Below, piece by piece: positions 59,572 to 64,000 of a stretch of DNA of 64,000 nucleotides. Location of the stretch: the NCBI RefSeq assembly GCF_037975245.1, contig NC_092572.1:10126001-10190000 (forward strand). The letters are read 5' to 3'. The position numbers were made by a program, and so were the translations under genes. The number at the start of each line of letters is the position of its first letter. The first letter of the stretch is position 1. Below the pieces are notes generated by a model. The model saw nothing but the letters and a program-made list of their open reading frames with translations, was not told the origin of the DNA and did not search any database. The stretch is from Apostichopus japonicus. Taxonomy: Eukaryota; Echinodermata; Holothuroidea; Aspidochirotida; Stichopodidae.

Positions 59572-60567
59572 AATATATATATATATATACATACATATAT
59601 AAATATATATACATACATACATATAAACTGCAAGTTAACAGAACTATATCCATGGACTTGGTTGCAAAGACATATCTGTAACCCATCATTATCCCCCAGC
59701 ATTGAGCCCTTCTTATATATAAGCTACACAAACTGATGTACAAAAAAGGAATTATGAATATGGATGACTAAAACAATCTAAAAAAAAATCCGTGGTATTT
59801 CTACTTCGATATTTATTTGGTTTAGTCCATTTGAATGAAATGTAATGATGTTGCAATACAACAAACATCGTGATGTATGTGGTGCAGTGGGAACCCAAAT
59901 GGACACAAAAATGAGAGGCACTATAAGGCATCACCAATAGTTAATTTACTCTTTTTTTTTAAATATTTACTAGTTGCTGGAAAGATTTCATCTGTATTTT
60001 TTATCCCCTCAGGTGGGCATAGGCATTCCACTCTGTGACTATGTAATAACATTGATGAGAATAGAACATTGGTATGACTTATGCGGATTTTATTTATGTG
60101 GTTTGGTAGCTCTATAGGAGGTTATGTCATAATGGGTCTATGTACTTCCCTAACAGCAGCAAAGTATGTGATACTACCGTGGCAATTTGACTGAAATGTT
60201 TTCTTTACCTTAACTAATGGTACATTATCAGCTGTTAAAGATACATTCCAAATATGTTACTGGACAAATCAATCAAGATTGCATGTAATTGACATTGTCA
60301 TTGTGAAATAACAGAGCATCTAACCAATTTGTTTAATATAAAGACCTCTTAAGTTTTGTGACTTTGACTTCAAATTCATGGCTTACTCGGGAAAAATCTC
60401 TGTGCTCTCGAATATATTCACAAATGTACTGAAATATAACTTAATCTTTCTTTTTCATTCCTACAGAACTATGTACCAAAAATGCCAAGGGGGTAGTTAC
60501 AGCTATTAGCCGTAGAATTTTTGCAGAAAACCAGATGCAGAGATATTACCGTCCCAATCAGACTTAA
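42931..60567 (+). CDS. multi-exon gene: Ig-like transmembrane receptor with cytoplasmic repeats and death domain
   Basis: The exons listed below join in phase from a Met start to a stop. Order: signal peptide, Ig-like domains 1-3, membrane helix, two short tail exons, up to three copies of a 32-residue unit (two microexons each), death domain. The product is about 535 residues for the short form ending at 58261. The long form continues through 58424-58591 and possibly 60467-60567. Domain order makes it a type I surface receptor that could signal through death-domain adaptors. UNC5 is the known Ig-plus-death-domain receptor, but the thrombospondin and ZU5 modules of UNC5 are not seen here. I know of no named family with this exact layout. 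Span includes introns. Confidence 0.7.
43515..43564 (+). CDS. exon 2, signal peptide hydrophobic core
   Basis: Long pyrimidine tract and acceptor ttttctgtaag, donor gtaagt. AIPTIVLLLLGSISSN is the hydrophobic core with small residues at a likely cleavage site. Ends phase 1. Confidence 0.7.
43745..44041 (+). CDS. exon 3, Ig-like domain 1 (V-type)
   Basis: Acceptor gctcgttattctag, donor gtaata, phase 1 to 1, 99 codons. Contains GSDVTLSCTVQ (B strand Cys), YVLWDD (core Trp), FSLIIRDVQLSDEGTYVCKD (F strand D-x-G-x-Y-x-C). All three Ig hallmarks are present with V-set-like spacing. A Lys-rich EKNTEKKKYD loop lies between. N-x-T/S sequons suggest glycosylation (for example NGSD and NATV). One exon per Ig domain with phase-1 borders is the usual arrangement for this superfamily. 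Confidence 0.88.
44352..44654 (+). CDS. exon 4, Ig-like domain 2
   Basis: Acceptor atctcacactcacag, donor gtaagt, phase 1 to 1, 101 codons. STKVNITCSAYNARPAVSVF gives the B-strand Cys and the A-R-P loop common in C-type Ig domains. TVPFIVSSKDISVHCRVYTA gives the F-strand Cys. The core Trp is replaced by Phe (SVFELSV), as in several receptor Ig domains. The pattern resembles the membrane-proximal domains of nectin/CD80-type proteins. Several N-x-S/T sites. Confidence 0.85.
45210..45428 (+). CDS. exon 5, Ig-like domain 3 (short)
   Basis: Acceptor caacacgaaacag, donor gtaagt, phase 1 to 1, 73 codons. NEARCRCKANPPVDKYRMEL shows the B-strand Cys with the A-N-P-P loop. STNVTCFGTNGMGTGRSSI shows the F-strand Cys and a G-strand G-x-G-x-S. 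The exon is shorter than a standard Ig domain, consistent with a C2/I-set membrane-proximal domain. Two N-glycosylation sequons (NITI, NSTN). Confidence 0.82.
45873..45983 (+). CDS. exon 6, transmembrane helix
   Basis: Acceptor tttctttctgaggcag, donor gtacgt, phase 1 to 1, 37 codons. IFSVVVTISVGVVLMVLAVI is a 20-plus-residue hydrophobic span followed by a basic stop-transfer run CINRRMSSRRGK, giving type I topology with the C-terminus in the cytoplasm. Confidence 0.88.
46004..46280. repeat. degenerate ATGG/TGGA minisatellite
   Basis: Irregular TGGATGGA and GAATGG words in the intron after the membrane exon; the minus-strand ORF through it is a repeat artefact. Confidence 0.7.
46281..48451. 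other. intron, nothing recognised
   Basis: AT-rich intron. An ORF at 46605-46979 has no splice or family support. Confidence 0.4.
48452..48497 (+). CDS. exon 7, acidic cytoplasmic segment
   Basis: Acceptor gatttcctcccacag, donor gtgagt, phase 1 to 2. EEQPIEEETNTLLPSL is acidic with a dileucine (ETNTLLP), which resembles an acidic-dileucine sorting signal; that function is inferred from consensus only. Confidence 0.65.
48685..48728 (+). CDS. exon 8, cytoplasmic linker
   Basis: Acceptor gttcaatttctag, donor gtactg, phase 2 to 1. GAISHEEQLTKSVE continues the tail. Small exons of compatible phase on either side support it. Confidence 0.6.
49256..49310 (+). CDS. exon A1, first microexon of repeat unit 1
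   Basis: Acceptor ttgttctctgtaaag, donor gtaagt, phase 1 to 2, 55 bases. ENDEKLGITENIPMNVSDP is homologous to the exons at 54723 and 56113, including about 150-200 bases of flanking intron on the 5' side. Its partner B exon is 4.3 kb away at 53597, the gap being filled by unrelated repeat sequence. Confidence 0.68.
50560..51780. other. intron insert, possible DNA-transposon remnant
   Basis: The stretch around 50,815-51,060 is less AT-rich and has an ORF with basic and helical residues (KRDADNGSKKLLNRDMMKE). In another frame YDERMKMLLSK follows, recalling the C-terminal helix of myb/SANT-like proteins carried by Harbinger elements. It is frameshifted and interrupted by a poly-A run. No termini identified. 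This is a weak guess. Confidence 0.2.
52210..53400. repeat. tandem array, about 186-218-bp unit, six copies
   Basis: GTTTACTCG...AAATAACAC-type words recur near 52266, 52461, 52679, 52884, 53070 and 53275. They are followed in each unit by CAACAACTCTT, a CTTGGTTCTAAATA-like block, ATGTTGCTGTGACAAGGAAC and GTCGTAC...GTGACGTCAT. Units are diverged. ORFs along it (52611-52991, 53273-53635) are repeat-driven. Confidence 0.8.
53597..53637 (+). CDS. exon B1, second microexon of a repeat unit
   Basis: Acceptor cgtcatttcag, donor gtattt, phase 2 to 1, 41 bases. With a preceding A exon it reads P then STVSPNETSCSNK. The B2 and B3 copies read VTVSPNETSGSNK; this copy alone has a Cys in place of Gly. 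Confidence 0.62.
54723..54777 (+). CDS. exon A2, first microexon of repeat unit 2
   Basis: Acceptor ttctctgtaaag, donor gtaagt, phase 1 to 2, 55 bases. GNPEELGITENTPMNDSDP; compared with A1 it has NPEE for NDEK and MNDS for MNVS. Frame and splice sites are intact. Confidence 0.65.
54981..55021 (+). CDS. exon B2, second microexon of repeat unit 2
   Basis: Acceptor cgtcatttcag, donor gtattt, phase 2 to 1, 41 bases, VTVSPNETSGSNK. A2 plus B2 make a 96-base, 32-codon cassette with phase-1 ends, so any number of cassettes can be included without breaking the frame. Confidence 0.65.
56113..56167 (+). CDS. exon A3, first microexon of repeat unit 3
   Basis: Same splice sites and phases as A2; GNPEELGITDNIPMNDSDP. 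It differs from A2 at two residues. Confidence 0.65.
56372..56412 (+). CDS. exon B3, second microexon of repeat unit 3
   Basis: Same splice sites, phases and peptide (VTVSPNETSGSNK) as B2. Its phase-1 donor fits the death-domain exon at 57484. Confidence 0.65.
57484..57630 (+). CDS. exon, first half of death domain DD-C
   Basis: Acceptor atatcaatgtcaacag, donor gtgtgc, phase 1 to 1, 49 codons. ELQQAVQQLSSRIICDWEIF then AVKDLKIEKEDVETLSQCL follows death-domain helices 1-3, with D-W-x-x-x-A and x-E-D-V-x-x-L. It has the same start (E-L), phases and intron position as the exon at 2525. An ATG at 57474 just upstream is in frame, so a separate intracellular start from this exon is also possible. 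Confidence 0.72.
58176..58261 (+). CDS. alternative exon a, second half of DD-C with stop
   Basis: Acceptor tatttttcgaatag, phase 1, matching the donor at 57630. ACVKAAMNKWTTMNDAHDIQ then QLLTSTST and TGA at 58259-58261. It keeps the helix 4-6 pattern with Trp and the final L-L helix but ends the protein straight after the domain. Confidence 0.65.
58424..58591 (+). CDS. alternative exon b, second half of DD-C, continuing
   Basis: Acceptor tatttttcaaatag, phase 1; donor gtaggt, phase 1. DCVKLAIFKWIAKKDEPDIN then QLLTHTIISSK is the same half-domain as exon a with many substitutions, then a Cys-rich extension (VCNDFLCNDCVSYF). About 90 bases of intron before each exon are homologous, so they arose by a roughly 245-bp tandem duplication. 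Confidence 0.68.
58592..60466. other. intron, with TA microsatellite
   Basis: Interrupted (TA)n at about 59,535-59,620. No exon recognised. Confidence 0.5.
60467..60567 (+). CDS. possible terminal exon of the long isoform
   Basis: A very strong acceptor (ctttctttttcattcctacag), phase 1, matches the donor at 58591. ELCTKNAKGVVTAISRRIFA and 13 more residues, then TAA at 60565-60567. No family match. The following sequence in the next frame (LKERLILAKPLRDANFLQVQ) is also open, so this could instead be decayed transposon coding sequence. AATAAA follows at 60644-60649. Confidence 0.33.
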
Positions 60568-60643
60568 GGAAAGGCTAATTCTTGCAAAGCCCCTCCGTGA
60601 TGCAAATTTCTTGCAGGTTCAGAGATATCCACGACTGTAAAAA

Positions 60644-60649
60644 AATAAA
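60644..60649 (+). terminator. polyadenylation signal AATAAA
   Basis: Canonical hexamer about 80 bases after the stop of the candidate terminal exon. Confidence 0.3.
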
Positions 60650-61210
60650 TGCTGCACGAAAAAGGGTACAACAGGGTACAACTTGATGATTTTAGAGATA
60701 TTTGCCCTAATGCACACATCGTATGTATAGATATGTACATGCTAAAGGATGATCTTACCTTGGAAGAAAATAGAGCCAACAGGAGCTACATACATTATTT
60801 ATACAGATTTCTCATCGTTTGAAAATTTGGCGTGATGGTAGAGTGATTAGAATGTTATTGCATTACAAATATAATGGGAATGATTTCCATCTATTAATGG
60901 ACAGTGCAAATGTGTGATTCGATCTTGCCACCAACTGTTTGTTAACAGGAAAAAAAATATATAAACTTGCGCAGAAATGAGTACGAGTTCTTTACCTTAA
61001 TCATTTCCTTTTGCTTAATACATGTGGAGAGACAGGAGTGATTATTTTTCAAATGAGTGGGGGAATGTTATTAACACAGACACATGTGTGTAGGGGTTCC
61101 CATGTTGTTATAGCATGTTTAAACAAAGTAAGCTTCGACGGATACCATACTGTTTGGTCGCGTTCTACAGCAAAATCTAAGTGGCACTGGAAACACGATG
61201 AAAATGTGAA
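60650..61210. other. 3' flank, nothing recognised
   Basis: AT-rich. Broken open frames with DDLTLEENRANRSYI hint at old retroelement sequence without a firm match. Confidence 0.3.
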
Positions 61211-61212
61211 GT

Positions 61213-64000
<2,788 letters not shown>

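Overview
The window is nuclear DNA of a metazoan, AT-rich and repeat-rich, with short exons (mostly phase 1) separated by long introns. Ig exons, death-domain halves, a receptor-type tyrosine-kinase fold, a Penelope-like retroelement and satellite-like arrays suggest a marine invertebrate. An echinoderm such as a sea cucumber is my best guess, but the sequence does not settle it. There are no bacterial-type genes, rRNA, tRNA or CRISPR. Every protein-coding call is a set of spliced exons on the + strand, read from splice sites, intron phase and domain motifs.

Region 1 (about 0.6-17.6 kb): a receptor-type cytoplasmic module. It starts with the second half of a death domain (625-780) and a possible alternative terminal exon (1606-1865). 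A complete two-exon death domain follows (2525-2653 and 2996-3092), then a hydrophilic linker exon (11956-12026). Six exons then form a tyrosine-kinase-like domain (12931-15703), and a tail exon carries tyrosine motifs (17398-17499). The catalytic Lys, HRD, AAR-Asn and DFG-Gly positions are all substituted, so this is a predicted pseudokinase. The big intron holds a decayed Penelope-like element ending in a hammerhead-ribozyme candidate (about 3.6 kb) and a possible solo LTR (3.8-4.7 kb).

Region 2 (17.6-42.8 kb): no confident gene. It contains a 5.4-kb DNA transposon (19166-24538) with GACTAA-rich ends and an internal palindrome of 141-151-bp satellite repeats. It also has three copies of a dispersed repeat (25-27 kb), a 500-bp foldback element with an 8-bp target duplication (27060-27559), and microsatellites. 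An old segmental duplication pairs about 18.7-30.5 kb with 39.7-42.1 kb. A possible degenerate Ig exon lies near 33.3 kb.

Region 3 (42.9-60.6 kb): a nearly complete gene for a single-pass receptor. The order is signal peptide, three Ig-like domains, one transmembrane helix, cytoplasmic linker, tandem 32-residue repeats, death domain. Each 32-residue repeat comes from a microexon pair (55 + 41 nt). Three pairs exist, carried on 1.39-kb tandem genomic duplications. The second half of the death domain has two alternative exons in tandem (58176-58261 ends the protein; 58424-58591 continues). Regions 1 and 3 share intron placement inside the death domain and look like members of one local family, possibly Ig-TM-death domain-(pseudo)kinase receptors. 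Region 4 (60.6-64 kb) is non-coding as far as I can see, with a long TA microsatellite.
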